Both the position numbers and the translations under genes were made by a program. This document shows, in pieces, positions 30,619-40,383 of a stretch of DNA of 64,000 nt. Within the stretch, counting starts at the first letter, position 1. Each line of letters starts with the position of its first letter. This DNA is from Magnetovibrio sp. (GTDB lineage Bacteria > Pseudomonadota > Alphaproteobacteria > Rhodospirillales > Magnetovibrionaceae). The stretch spans positions 1 through 64,000 of the forward strand of contig NZ_DATCTF010000005.1 in NCBI RefSeq assembly GCF_036568125.1, written 5' to 3'. The notes below the pieces were generated by a model. The model worked only from the letters and a program-made list of their open reading frames with translations. It had not been told where the DNA came from and made no database searches.

Positions 30619-31410
30619 ATGCACGACCCCCAAAAAATTACGATCCACGCGCGCGCCGACTATGAAGCGATGCACAAGGCCGGGCGTCTGGCGGCACAAA
30701 CCTTGGATATGATTGCGGCCCATGTCGCGCCAGGCGTCACCACCGATGCGTTGGACGCGTTGTGCCACGATTTCATCGTCGACCATGGGGCCGTGCCCGC
30801 GCCGTTGAATTATCACGGCTTTCCCAAGTCCGTGTGCACCTCGGTCAATCATGTGGTTTGCCACGGCATTCCCGGCGACAAAGTTTTACGCGATGGCGAT
30901 ATTCTCAACATCGACGTCACCACCATTGTCGATGGTTGGTTTGGCGACACGTCGCGCATGTTCACGGTCGGCGAGGTGTCGGTCAAAGCCAAGCGCCTGA
31001 TCGATATCACCTTCGAGACCATGTGGGCGGGCATCCGCACCGTCAAGCCGGGCGCCACCGTGGGCGATATCGGCCACGCCATGCAGACCTATGCGGAACG
31101 CCACCGCTGTTCCGTGGTCGAAGAATTCTGCGGCCATGGGATCGGCCAGATGTTTCAAACCGTGCCCAGCATCATGAACTTCGGCATCCCCGGCACCGGC
31201 GCCGTGTTGCAAGAAGGCATGTTTTTCACGGTCGAGCCGATGGTCAACCTCGGCAAGGCGGGCGTGAAAATCCTCGGCGACGGCTGGACCGCCGTGACCA
31301 AGGACCGTTCGCTTTCGGCGCAGTTCGAACATTCCATCGGCGTCACCGCCGATGGCTTTGAGGTGTTCACCCTGTCGCCGCAAGGCCTGGACAAGCCCCC
31401 CTATACTTAG
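30619..31410 (+). CDS. Methionine aminopeptidase paralogue lacking the second active-site histidine
   Basis: This 263-residue protein aligns without gaps to the preceding map product and is mostly identical. The five metal ligands (Asp99, Asp110, His173, Glu206, Glu237) and His82 are kept. Position 180, equivalent to catalytic His178 of E. coli, is Gln in GQMFQTVPSIMN, and the neighbouring Arg177 and His187 are also changed. The two genes share an identical 35-base block (30112-30146 and 30943-30977), indicating tandem duplication with conserved or converted segments. The change implies altered or reduced activity, or a changed substrate range. Confidence 0.9.
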   Translation: MHDPQKITIHARADYEAMHKAGRLAAQTLDMIAAHVAPGVTTDALDALCHDFIVDHGAVPAPLNYHGFPKSVCTSVNHVVCHGIPGDKVLRDGDILNIDVTTIVDGWFGDTSRMFTVGEVSVKAKRLIDITFETMWAGIRTVKPGATVGDIGHAMQTYAERHRCSVVEEFCGHGIGQMFQTVPSIMNFGIPGTGAVLQEGMFFTVEPMVNLGKAGVKILGDGWTAVTKDRSLSAQFEHSIGVTADGFEVFTLSPQGLDKPPYT

Positions 31411-31485
31411 GCCCTGTTTTAAGGCAGTCTACGGGCAACCCTTGGATGTGTGGCGATGGATCGCCCGCGTTTTGAGTGAGCCCGC

Positions 31486-32181
31486 ATGCCCGACAGCCCA
31501 ATCAAATCAGACCCCCACCACGCCGGACACCGCCAGCGCCTGCGCGCGCGGTTCCTGAAATCCAAGGGCGACGCCCTGGCCGATTACGAATTGATCGAAC
31601 TGCTGTTGTTCGCCGCCATGCCACGGCGCGACGTCAAACCCATCGCCAAGGCATTGCTCAAACGTTTCGGCAGTTTCGCGGGCGTGCTCAACGCCGATCC
31701 GAACGAGCTGCAAAAAACCGACGGCATCGGCGAGGTCGCGGCGGTGAGCCTGCTGGCGGTGCGCCAGGCCGCGGTGCGCTTGCTGCAAGACAACGTGATG
31801 AACCAGCCGGTGCTCGGCAACTGGCAAAGCCTGATGGATTATTGCCGGGTGTCCATGGGCCACAACAAGACCGAACAGTTCCGGGTGCTGTTCCTCAACC
31901 GCAAAAACGTCCTGATCGCCGACGAACTGCAACAAGAAGGCACCATCGACCACACCCCGGTGTATCCCCGCGAAGTCATCAAGCGCGCCCTCGACCTCGG
32001 CGCCAGCGCCTTGATCTTGGTCCACAACCACCCCTCGGGCGACCCCACCCCCAGCCAGGCCGACATCGACATGACCCGCGAACTGCAAGGCGCCGGCGTC
32101 AAGCTCGGCATCCAACTGCATGACCACGTGGTGGTGAGCAGGAGTGGGAATACGTCGTTTAAGACGTTGGGGTTGTTGTGA
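31486..32181 (+). CDS. radC: RadC (JAB domain) protein
   Basis: The 231-residue protein has a helix-hairpin-helix segment near 65-90 (NELQKTDGIGEVAAVSLLAV) and a C-terminal JAMM/MPN domain with HNHPSGDPTPSQAD, the zinc motif HxHx10D. RadC is conserved but its proposed role in DNA repair is unproven. The ATG at 31486 lies in a short gap after the second map gene. Homologues are often near mobile elements, and here a small foreign-looking islet begins just downstream. Confidence 0.95.
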   Translation: MPDSPIKSDPHHAGHRQRLRARFLKSKGDALADYELIELLLFAAMPRRDVKPIAKALLKRFGSFAGVLNADPNELQKTDGIGEVAAVSLLAVRQAAVRLLQDNVMNQPVLGNWQSLMDYCRVSMGHNKTEQFRVLFLNRKNVLIADELQQEGTIDHTPVYPREVIKRALDLGASALILVHNHPSGDPTPSQADIDMTRELQGAGVKLGIQLHDHVVVSRSGNTSFKTLGLL

Positions 32182-32326
32182 GGGCTTTTTACGCATACGC
32201 CCTTGGCGTATAGTCTTGTTTCTGTCTGTTTGACCTCAGAGTGCACAGAGGACACAGCGTTATAGGATAATGTCTTGCCCGGACTTGATCCGGGCATCCA
32301 CGTCTTTCGAAAGGGAGGACCAAACC
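32182..32326. repeat. Intergenic region with a dispersed-type hairpin repeat
   Basis: Two hairpins are visible: ATACGCC/GGCGTAT (32195-32211), possibly a weak radC terminator, and TGCCCGGACTTGATCCGGGCA (32276-32296). The second is the core of a palindromic element I know as scattered widely in alphaproteobacterial intergenic DNA; its translation PGLDPGIHV often appears as a spurious ORF. Between them lies CACAGAGGACACAG at 32244-32257, whose 11-base core AGAGGACACAG recurs inverted at 33666-33676. Confidence 0.6.
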
Positions 32327-32484
32327 ATGACCACCGCGCTCAACAAAATCATGGCCGGTCTCGAAGACGCACTGGCCCATGCCAAGGGCAACGACGCCAC
32401 CGCCACCCCGAAGGCCCCGCCATCGCCCTGCTGCACATCATCGACAAAGAACCGCAAACGGCGGTGCGGGCGTTGCATGGGTGA
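32327..32484 (+). pseudogene. Relict of a HigA/XRE-type antitoxin regulator
   Basis: The ATG at 32327 follows GGGAGGA and encodes MTTALNKIMAGLEDALAHAKG, matching the N-terminus of HigA-like antitoxin regulators. The downstream DNA in another frame encodes PEGPAIALLHIIDKEPQTA and VRALHG before a stop at 32484, which matches the typical C-terminus of the same family. The central helix-turn-helix is missing and the two parts are out of frame, as expected from an internal deletion of about 45 codons. No partner toxin is seen. The family comparison is from memory. Confidence 0.6.
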
Positions 32485-32591
32485 GGGTTAAGAATTCCAC
32501 GAGCACCTTAATCAATTCATTGAGGATTGAAGTAAACTGTCACCGCAATTCTCATTTGGCACCTGAAATGGGAAATTAGCCTTCCTAAAGA

Positions 32592-33560
32592 ATGTTAGAA
32601 CTCATCCAGCTCATCGAGAAATCAAGCAAAACGGTTCATTCTGACTTTCGTCGTTGGTTTGCAAGCGTACCTGCGGCGGTTGCCTGGAATATCATCTCAG
32701 ACTATAGCGTAGGCGACAAAAACAAGCAGAATGATGCTTTCTCGTTTGTCGTCCTGCTGAACCACGACAGGTTCGAAAACATTGCATCTTATGTCTCAAT
32801 GGCCGCGCCCAAGGATATCAAGGCTTCACGAAACCCATCCAATGGGCTTCTGGACTATCTCAGCTGCCCTGTTTCCTTTAGCCTTAATTTTGTGGTGGAG
32901 CGCAAAAGTAGCTATCTGAGAAACGCCATTGGTGTGGAAGAGATGAAAGGCCTGACAGGCGCTTTGCAAAACGTTGTTACGGAATGGGCTACGGTAGAAC
33001 CGCCGAACGTGGCCTACTATGACACCCTAAATCAACGATTGAGCCGTCTTGCCAACGAACTTGCGGGCAAGAATCCATCACTCAAGCTATTACGCCAAAT
33101 TTTCCTTGTTGCGTCCTTCGCTGCAGTCGTTCTGGGCATGGTCAATGACGCGAAATCCCCGCTAGCCATCCGATGGATTAGTGACAGGGATGCGATGTTT
33201 GACCGACACGGTGGTATCGCATTCGATCTTGCTTGGATCTTTTTTCAGATGATGCGGCGAAGCAAGGGCGGCGTGATTGACCTTCGTCGACCGCAGCTCA
33301 CCTGTGCGACCCCAGGCATGGACGGGGTGACAGAATATGCGGAGTTCGTACGATTGCCAGACTACTTGGCAGGAACGCTGGCAGACATGAAGCTGCCTCA
33401 GATGATGTTTACCCACCCAAAATTTCCACCTGTGTTCAATCGTCTTTTTGTCGATACGCTGAACAACGCGGTAATTGAGATTGTTACGGCACCTGACCGT
33501 GTGACATCGCGGCGTATCTGCTTCGGGGAGCCGCCCGTTGGCGCGTCTAGTCTGCGCTGA
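32592..33560 (+). CDS. Hypothetical protein in islet
   Basis: I do not recognise this 322-residue protein. It appears soluble apart from a modestly hydrophobic stretch near 175-188 (IFLVASFAAVVLGMV). The middle contains SDRDAMFDRHGGIAFDLAWIFFQ, an acidic/aromatic pattern that could belong to a nuclease-like or domesticated mobile-element protein, but no catalytic motif is clear. Codon use and GC are visibly lower than in flanking genes, suggesting transfer. No strong ribosome site precedes the ATG (TTCCTAAAGA). Confidence 0.55.
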   Translation: MLELIQLIEKSSKTVHSDFRRWFASVPAAVAWNIISDYSVGDKNKQNDAFSFVVLLNHDRFENIASYVSMAAPKDIKASRNPSNGLLDYLSCPVSFSLNFVVERKSSYLRNAIGVEEMKGLTGALQNVVTEWATVEPPNVAYYDTLNQRLSRLANELAGKNPSLKLLRQIFLVASFAAVVLGMVNDAKSPLAIRWISDRDAMFDRHGGIAFDLAWIFFQMMRRSKGGVIDLRRPQLTCATPGMDGVTEYAEFVRLPDYLAGTLADMKLPQMMFTHPKFPPVFNRLFVDTLNNAVIEIVTAPDRVTSRRICFGEPPVGASSLR

Positions 33561-33751
33561 AGCAGAGAGTATAGCTCGTCAGAGTTTTGAGATTTACAGA
33601 TTACGGTAACAGTTTATTTTACCTCCCACTTCTCACCCTCACGGGCACGAAAGATAAATACAGCTCTGTGTCCTCTATGGTTGGATCACGGATAGAGGCG
33701 GGACAACCTCCCCCTTGACCTCCCCCACCTCCATCCCCCACAACTAAGCCT

Positions 33752-35014
33752 ATGAAAACGACCTCCCCCTCTGCGTCCGCGATGACGACGGCTGTTGCCC
33801 TGCGTGTGTTCCTGCCGTTCGCGTTGGGCTATTTTTTGTCGTACCTCTACCGCGTGGTGAACGCGGTGATCGCGCCGGATCTGGTGGCGGATTTGGGCTT
33901 GGATGCGTCGACGTTGGGGTTGTTGACGGCGGTGTTTTTTCTCACCTTTGCCGCGTTTCAGTTGCCGCTGGGCATTTTGTTGGATCATTACGGACCGCGC
34001 CGGGTCGAGGCTGCATTGCTGCTGTTCGCCGCCATCGGCGCGGTGCTGTTCGCGATTGCGCCCAACACGCCGGTTTTGATCGTCGCGCGCGGCTTGATCG
34101 GCTTTGGCGTTTCGGCGTGCTTGATGGCGGCGTTCAAGGCCTATGTGATGTGGTTCCCGCGCGAGCGCCTGGCGCTGATCAACGGCTTTCAGATGATGTC
34201 CGGCGGACTGGGCGCGTTGGCCGCGACCCAGCCGGTCGAGCTTGCGCTGGGCTTCACCGATTGGCGCGGGGTGTTTTTGATCTTGGCGGGCTTGACGGTG
34301 GTTTCCGCCGTGATGGTCTACGCCGTGGTGCCGGAACACGGCGGTGGGCGCCACCCCGAAGCGAAAATCAGCGATACCTTTGCCGGGGTCAAAGAGATCT
34401 TCGTCAGCGCCCAGTTTTGGCGCGTCGCCCCGCACTGCGTGATGTCGCAAGCGGTGTTCACGTCGGTGGTGTCGCTGTGGTCGGGACCGTGGTTGCGCGA
34501 CGTCGCGGGGTTGCAGCGCGATGTCGTCGCCCATCATCTGTTTTGGATCGCGGCGGCGATGATCGCGGGCTTTTTATCGTGGGGTTTGTTGGCGGAACGT
34601 CTGCAACGCCTGTTCGGCGTACGGCCGATGACCGTCGCCGCCGTCGGCATGAGCGGTTTTATGGTCGTTCAAGCCACGGTCGCCTTTGAGCTGCCGGTCG
34701 CGCACCCATCGCTGACGTTGATGGTGTGGATGGCGTTTGGATTTTTCGGCACCGCGGGCATCGTGCCGTTTGCCGCACTTTCCCAAGCGTTTCCGGCGCA
34801 CTTGGCCGGGCGGGTCAATACGGCATTGAATCTGTTGATCTTCGTGATGGCCTTCGCCGCGCAATGGGCGGTCGGCCTGGTGATCGATTTGTGGCCGCAA
34901 ACCGCCAGCGGCGGCTATGCGCCCCAAGGTTATCAAGTCGCCTTTGCGGTGATGCTGGCGCTGCAAGTCTTGGCGTTGGCGTGGTTCGTGGCGCGGCGCG
35001 CAGTGCGCATTTAA
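33752..35014 (+). CDS. Major facilitator superfamily transporter
   Basis: This 420-residue protein shows about twelve hydrophobic helices with a central loop near 200-215 (PEHGGGRHPEAK). The N-terminal half has the MFS loop-2 pattern GILLDHYGPRRVEA near 70-83. It resembles nitrate/sugar-phosphate-type MFS members of the alphaproteobacterial YfiS-like group; the substrate is not predictable. The region just before it (33600-33750) is pyrimidine-rich and without a gene. It sits 68 bases ahead of purB. Confidence 0.88.
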   Translation: MKTTSPSASAMTTAVALRVFLPFALGYFLSYLYRVVNAVIAPDLVADLGLDASTLGLLTAVFFLTFAAFQLPLGILLDHYGPRRVEAALLLFAAIGAVLFAIAPNTPVLIVARGLIGFGVSACLMAAFKAYVMWFPRERLALINGFQMMSGGLGALAATQPVELALGFTDWRGVFLILAGLTVVSAVMVYAVVPEHGGGRHPEAKISDTFAGVKEIFVSAQFWRVAPHCVMSQAVFTSVVSLWSGPWLRDVAGLQRDVVAHHLFWIAAAMIAGFLSWGLLAERLQRLFGVRPMTVAAVGMSGFMVVQATVAFELPVAHPSLTLMVWMAFGFFGTAGIVPFAALSQAFPAHLAGRVNTALNLLIFVMAFAAQWAVGLVIDLWPQTASGGYAPQGYQVAFAVMLALQVLALAWFVARRAVRI

Positions 35015-35082
35015 CGCGCCCCTTTTCTTTCGGTCACTTTTGGCTATGATCCGGGCCATCAAAGCCAACGGAGACCGAGCCT

Positions 35083-36471
<1,389 letters not shown>

Positions 36472-36502
36472 GCCGCACCCGCCTTAACCACCGACCCAAA
36501 AC

Positions 36503-36536
36503 GCCGCCCCGCCACACTGGCCGGGCGGCTTTTTTT
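36503..36536 (+). terminator. Terminator after purB
   Basis: GCCGCCC (36503-36509) pairs with GGGCGGC (36523-36529) and is followed by seven T. It lies 32 bases after the purB stop and marks the left border of the accessory cassette. Confidence 0.85.
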
Positions 36537-36633
36537 GTGGGAGCACGCCCATTATAGGAATATTGTCTTGACAATCATAGGGTGCTGTGATAGACACAAA
36601 CTCGCACCTAAAATTGATGCAGGGACAATCGGC

Positions 36634-37455
36634 ATGCATCGCATCACGGCTTTTGCACAGTTTATCTTCCGCCACAAAGGGTGGACGGTATTGGCGGTGT
36701 TTTCCACCGTTTTGTTTGGTGCCGAGTGGTATTTTCTGTCTCAGCCATCCCCCGAACCCGCAATTCGCGTTTATCGCCACTTTCTCGCTCAAGTTGGTGA
36801 CCGGACGTATCTCATTCATCGTGAGTACGCCAAGATGGAAGACGGGGTCTATGACGCCATTAACTTACATGCGTCCATGCCGGATTTGGAGCCATGGACA
36901 TTTGAGGACGAAAAAAATAGGAAGCCGGGCTATCCGCGCCAGATCGATTTCGGCATTACAGACAGATCTGTTGAAGTCGCAGGTGCCCCGGACCTCGGTT
37001 ATATCGAATGGACACTCGACAGAATTATCCGCATCAACGAACGCGATAAGACCCACTTTCCAGATGAAGGGCCACTTCTTGATTTCCCCAAGGCTTGGAA
37101 AACCTTCATTGCGAAAAATGAGCATCGCGAAAATACACTCATCGATGCCAGCCATCTGCTGAATTGGGCATTCAGTTCCCCCGATCAATCGTCTGACAGC
37201 ACCTACATCATGTTTCGGGCCAAAAGGCTGGTGCTGCGGATGAACTGCCACAAACCGGTAGAGGGCAAATCTCCCCAGTGCTCCCTCTCATTCCATGAGC
37301 CAGGGGTGCCTTACAGCATCCACGCCCAGTTCAACGCGATCCATCTGCAGGACACACTCGTCATTCTTGAAAAAATTAAAATGAAACTCGCTGAGTTCGA
37401 CCGCAAGGCGGCCCCCTACCTCCCCCTAAACGCTCCCCTTGGAGATAACAAATGA
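36634..37455 (+). CDS. Membrane-anchored hypothetical protein of the inserted cassette
   Basis: I do not recognise this 273-residue protein. It has a basic N-terminus and one transmembrane helix at about residues 17-33 (TVLAVFSTVLFGAEWYF), with the remaining 235 residues probably periplasmic. The ATG at 36634 is chosen because AGGGACAATCGGC precedes it and the hydrophobic helix is then properly N-terminal; the open frame extends to 36535 but through the purB terminator T-run. Its stop overlaps the next start (ATGA), so the two products likely work together. GC is lower than in the flanking purine genes. Confidence 0.65.
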   Translation: MHRITAFAQFIFRHKGWTVLAVFSTVLFGAEWYFLSQPSPEPAIRVYRHFLAQVGDRTYLIHREYAKMEDGVYDAINLHASMPDLEPWTFEDEKNRKPGYPRQIDFGITDRSVEVAGAPDLGYIEWTLDRIIRINERDKTHFPDEGPLLDFPKAWKTFIAKNEHRENTLIDASHLLNWAFSSPDQSSDSTYIMFRAKRLVLRMNCHKPVEGKSPQCSLSFHEPGVPYSIHAQFNAIHLQDTLVILEKIKMKLAEFDRKAAPYLPLNAPLGDNK

Positions 37456-38792
37456 GCTACGACAAGAGCCACTTCTCAGATCGAAAAGTTTCCCGGAAAG
37501 CTTTGCAAAAAGCCTATGAACTGCATCATCAAGGACGAATTGCAGAAGCATATGCGGTCTTGGCCCGCGAAGGCGACGAGTATGCCGCCGACGCGGCTCA
37601 AATCCTCGGGTCAGAGCCTTCATTTTTTAAATCTGTTGTTGAAAATTATTGGGACTTGGCGGTCGGTGCAAAAATCCGAAAAGACAAATGGATACCGACG
37701 GCGCGACAACATCAAAAACAGTATTTAGATGGGATGCGAGAAAACCAAGCACACCTGCCTAAATCGAATTTTATTGAAGAAAGCTACAAGACTGCTGCTG
37801 AGCTTAACGAATTACCAGAAACTGTCTCTGTCGATCTGGTGCTCAATAACTTCACCCGCAATCAGTCATTCCTAGATTCGATGGTTGACGCCACGAAAGC
37901 ACAATCACGCATTTTCAATGCCGATTCCCGATACGGCATCCAAGAAGCTGCCGAATACTTGCCCAATTGGGATTCCGTTATCTTAAAAGCGGACCGACGC
38001 GCCCCTGGCTGGACCGAAACCAGCCTACCCAGTTACGACGCACTGTCCCTAACCCTCAATGCTGGACTGGGGGCCATGACCGATTACCCTCAAGACGTGA
38101 TCAATTACAAACGAGCAAACGCCAATTATCTCACCTCCAAACAACGCCAACTGGCGAAGCAGGGAAAACTGAGGCGGGAAGCCCCGGCATCTGCACAGGT
38201 CTCTCAACCCCAGAGCTTTGGTCAGCGCTACGGTTTGTCACCCTCACTGTCAAACAAAGACATCGTGTCGATGCTAGAAACGAAGCTGAACAGACCTTCG
38301 CTTCTCAAAGAACCTACTGTAAAAACCATAACACCCACCGCCCCCACTTCCGACGTCATCACCGCCGAAGACGGTCATTTGATCGGCTTTGCCGAGCGAC
38401 ATGGTTTGGGCTGGCGCGATGTTTGGGAGCTGAACAAGGAGACTATCCCCAATCCGAACGCAGTACAGGCCGGCACCACCTTGAACTTGCCGAACAAGCG
38501 GAGCGTCAACAAGGCCCAGGCCCCTGACGCCAACGCATTCATGACCACGCAGGCCGCCCCCACAAGGCGGGCGCAGACGCAACCGCGCTTGGCTGCGGGC
38601 GGATATGTCAAAGACTATGTGTCCGCGGGGCCGCAACCTGCTGCCAAGCGGACAGCAACCCGCAACGCCAACACGGCGGGTTTCAATATGGACTTGCTGA
38701 GCACGTCGGCGCACAAAGCCGCGCGAGGCGATTACAGCGTTACTTTGGGGGGGCTGGTCTGCGGTGGAGAAAACACGCGCCGGATCACCTAG
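37452..38792 (+). CDS. LysM-containing protein, N-terminal part of an apparently split gene
   Basis: This 446-residue reading frame has a helical N-terminal half without a recognised family, a linker, and a LysM-like domain at about 303-349 (GHLIGFAERHGLGWRDVWELN, then PNAVQAGTTLNLP), which could bind peptidoglycan or chitin-like glycans. It ends shortly after a run of seven G at 38747-38753. Removing one G joins it in frame to the next ORF, giving a product of 763 residues. No signal peptide is visible. The ATGA overlap with the preceding membrane-anchored gene implies coupling. Confidence 0.65.
   Translation: MSYDKSHFSDRKVSRKALQKAYELHHQGRIAEAYAVLAREGDEYAADAAQILGSEPSFFKSVVENYWDLAVGAKIRKDKWIPTARQHQKQYLDGMRENQAHLPKSNFIEESYKTAAELNELPETVSVDLVLNNFTRNQSFLDSMVDATKAQSRIFNADSRYGIQEAAEYLPNWDSVILKADRRAPGWTETSLPSYDALSLTLNAGLGAMTDYPQDVINYKRANANYLTSKQRQLAKQGKLRREAPASAQVSQPQSFGQRYGLSPSLSNKDIVSMLETKLNRPSLLKEPTVKTITPTAPTSDVITAEDGHLIGFAERHGLGWRDVWELNKETIPNPNAVQAGTTLNLPNKRSVNKAQAPDANAFMTTQAAPTRRAQTQPRLAAGGYVKDYVSAGPQPAAKRTATRNANTAGFNMDLLSTSAHKAARGDYSVTLGGLVCGGENTRRIT
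38747..38753 (+). repeat. Homopolymer G7 at the ORF junction
   Basis: Seven consecutive G lie at the point where the LysM frame and the downstream frame part. With six G the codons read T-L-G-G-W-S-A-V-E-K and continue to the stop at 39744. This length is within reach of slipped-strand mutation or a sequencing error. Confidence 0.8.
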
Positions 38793-39744
38793 GTCACAAC
38801 GTAATGACGGACTGCTCGGCAGCACCAATGATGCGCAATCCGTCGATGCCCGCACCGACCGCCAACTGGCTCAACAAGCGCGCCAAGCTGCCGCCGCGAA
38901 GGTTCAGACAAACCAGGATCAGGCCCCGCGCGCGGCGGATGAAGAAGAGGCTCTGGTGAGCACACCATCGCCGGCGCGTCGTGCGCGCGTGGAAAAGCTC
39001 GGCGAGAGTGCCGCCACAACGAGCTTGGCGAACCAAAATGATCTGACATCCGATTCCGCTAATGCCGCACCCGGGTCCGCCAATCAAAGTGCGCGCGCCG
39101 CCAATGCAAACGCACACGCACGCGCCAACGCCGCCACCACGGCGAAAGAACGCGGTGCAGCACGTCACGAAGCAGCGACCAGAACCGCGAATGGCCAAGA
39201 CACGGCTCGGTATGGAGAAAAGGGCAACGTTTTAGATAGCAACGGCGACACGGTCGGTGTCAGCTTCGATCGCTTTGGCCGTGCGACCAGTGTGGGCGGT
39301 CAAAAGGTCAACGCGAACCAGACCAACCAAGCGCGCAACAAAGACGGCACGTATTCATTCGATGCCGATGGAAACGGTGCGGGCGACGCGGGCGGCACGG
39401 TGATTTGCACCGAACTCTATCGCCAAGGTTTGATCGATAAGCATGTGTACAGGGCAGATCAACGTTTCGGCCTGCGGCTGCTGCGCAACGACCCGGACGT
39501 CATCGCCGGCTATCATTTTTGGGCCCAGTCGGTCGTTCATCTGATGCGGAAATCGCGGCTGTTTACGCAGATCGTCTACAAAAGCGTCGGCGAGGCCTGG
39601 GCCCGGGAAATGGCGCTGCGTGAAGGCTTGAACGGCATCGGCACCGTGCGCGGAAAGTTGGTGATCGCGATTGGCATTCCCGTCTGCCGGGCGATTGGGC
39701 GGGCTTTGACTGCCCTGCGCAAGGGGGCCTCACAACTGGCATAA
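38764..39744 (+). CDS. C-terminal part of split LysM protein; phage-associated-type domain
   Basis: The longest open frame is 326 residues from a GTG at 38764, though it may only be the C-terminal half of the preceding gene. It has an Ala/Gln/Asn-rich low-complexity segment (about 30-140) and then a conserved-looking domain at about 208-320 with GGTVICTELYRQGLI, GYHFWAQSVVHLMRKS and GKLVIAIGIPVCRAIGR. I recall this last domain from proteins near prophage tail genes in alphaproteobacteria; this is unverified memory. No ribosome site supports the GTG, which favours the split-gene view. Confidence 0.55.
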   Translation: MEKTRAGSPRSQRNDGLLGSTNDAQSVDARTDRQLAQQARQAAAAKVQTNQDQAPRAADEEEALVSTPSPARRARVEKLGESAATTSLANQNDLTSDSANAAPGSANQSARAANANAHARANAATTAKERGAARHEAATRTANGQDTARYGEKGNVLDSNGDTVGVSFDRFGRATSVGGQKVNANQTNQARNKDGTYSFDADGNGAGDAGGTVICTELYRQGLIDKHVYRADQRFGLRLLRNDPDVIAGYHFWAQSVVHLMRKSRLFTQIVYKSVGEAWAREMALREGLNGIGTVRGKLVIAIGIPVCRAIGRALTALRKGASQLA

Positions 39745-39749
39745 ATGAA

Positions 39750-39782
39750 AAAACCCGGCGAGGTTTGACCTCGCCGGGTTTT
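39750..39782. terminator. Bidirectional terminator at right end of cassette
   Basis: AACCCGGCGAGG (39752-39763) pairs perfectly with CCTCGCCGGGTT (39769-39780), with A- and T-runs outside. It separates the cassette (plus) from the zeta-subunit gene (minus). Confidence 0.92.
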
Positions 39783-39809
39783 CAATGCATTAAGCGAAAG
39801 CTGGAAAGC

Positions 39810-40160
39810 TTAGCCGTGGTCACCGCCCAGCGGTTCGAAATCGTCTTTGACTTGATCCATGGCGACGCCCATCAGGCGTTCGAGTTCGGTGCGCACGTCG
39901 TCTTCACTGACGGTTGTACCGTGGGTCTTGAAATCGCCCATGACTTTGCGGATGACGTCTTCGTCGCCCGGCTCTTCCAGGTCGGCGAGCACCACGGTCT
40001 TGGCGTAGGCGTCGACTTCCGCGCCGCTCATCCCCATTTTGGCCGCCGCCCATTGGCCGAGCAGCTTGTTGCGGCGGGATTGCGCCTTGAACTTCAACTC
40101 CTCGTCCAATTTGTTCTTGGCTTCGAAGCTCATTTCGCGGTCATGAAACTTGTCAGACAT
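39810..40160 (-). CDS. F1Fo-ATPase zeta subunit / DUF1476 protein
   Basis: This 116-residue protein matches the alphaproteobacterial zeta subunit, which plugs the F1 sector and blocks ATP hydrolysis. Family features are the N-terminal DREMSFEAKNKLDEEL, ARRNKLLG-type core (QSRRNKLLGQWAAAKMGM) and the following four-helix region. The N-terminal arm is the inhibitory part in Paracoccus. The gene commonly sits next to purC/purB in this class, which helps to mark the insertion to its left. Confidence 0.88.
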   Translation of the reverse strand: MSDKFHDREMSFEAKNKLDEELKFKAQSRRNKLLGQWAAAKMGMSGAEVDAYAKTVVLADLEEPGDEDVIRKVMGDFKTHGTTVSEDDVRTELERLMGVAMDQVKDDFEPLGGDHG

Positions 40161-40383
40161 GCAACCGTGTCCCTTTAGTCACGTGGCGGACGTCACAAGG
40201 TGTCGACGTGCGGCGCCAGAGTAAATACGTGGGCTTCCTATGGATCTGGGAAGCGCCTGCTTAAATGTATGGGGGTCCGCGCCAAAGCGCAACCACATCC
40301 CATGAAACTCGGCCGCAATGTGCCATTTCACATAACAAAGGGAAAGGGTTTTTTACTCGAAAATCCGCTATAAACTCGGCCTT

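Larger units (their letters stand above)
32240..33680. other. Candidate genomic islet between radC and the MFS gene
   Basis: This stretch holds a broken antitoxin-like gene and one unrecognised gene of lower GC content than its surroundings. It is bounded by inverted copies of AGAGGACACAG (in 32244-32257 and at 33666-33676). No transposase or integrase is present, and the repeat may simply be a common intergenic word, so insertion is inferred from composition and gene content. Confidence 0.4.

Noticed and set aside
32270-32330. Short peptides reading PGLDPGIHV
   Set aside because: They arise from the palindromic intergenic repeat at 32276-32296, a known source of false ORFs in alphaproteobacteria.
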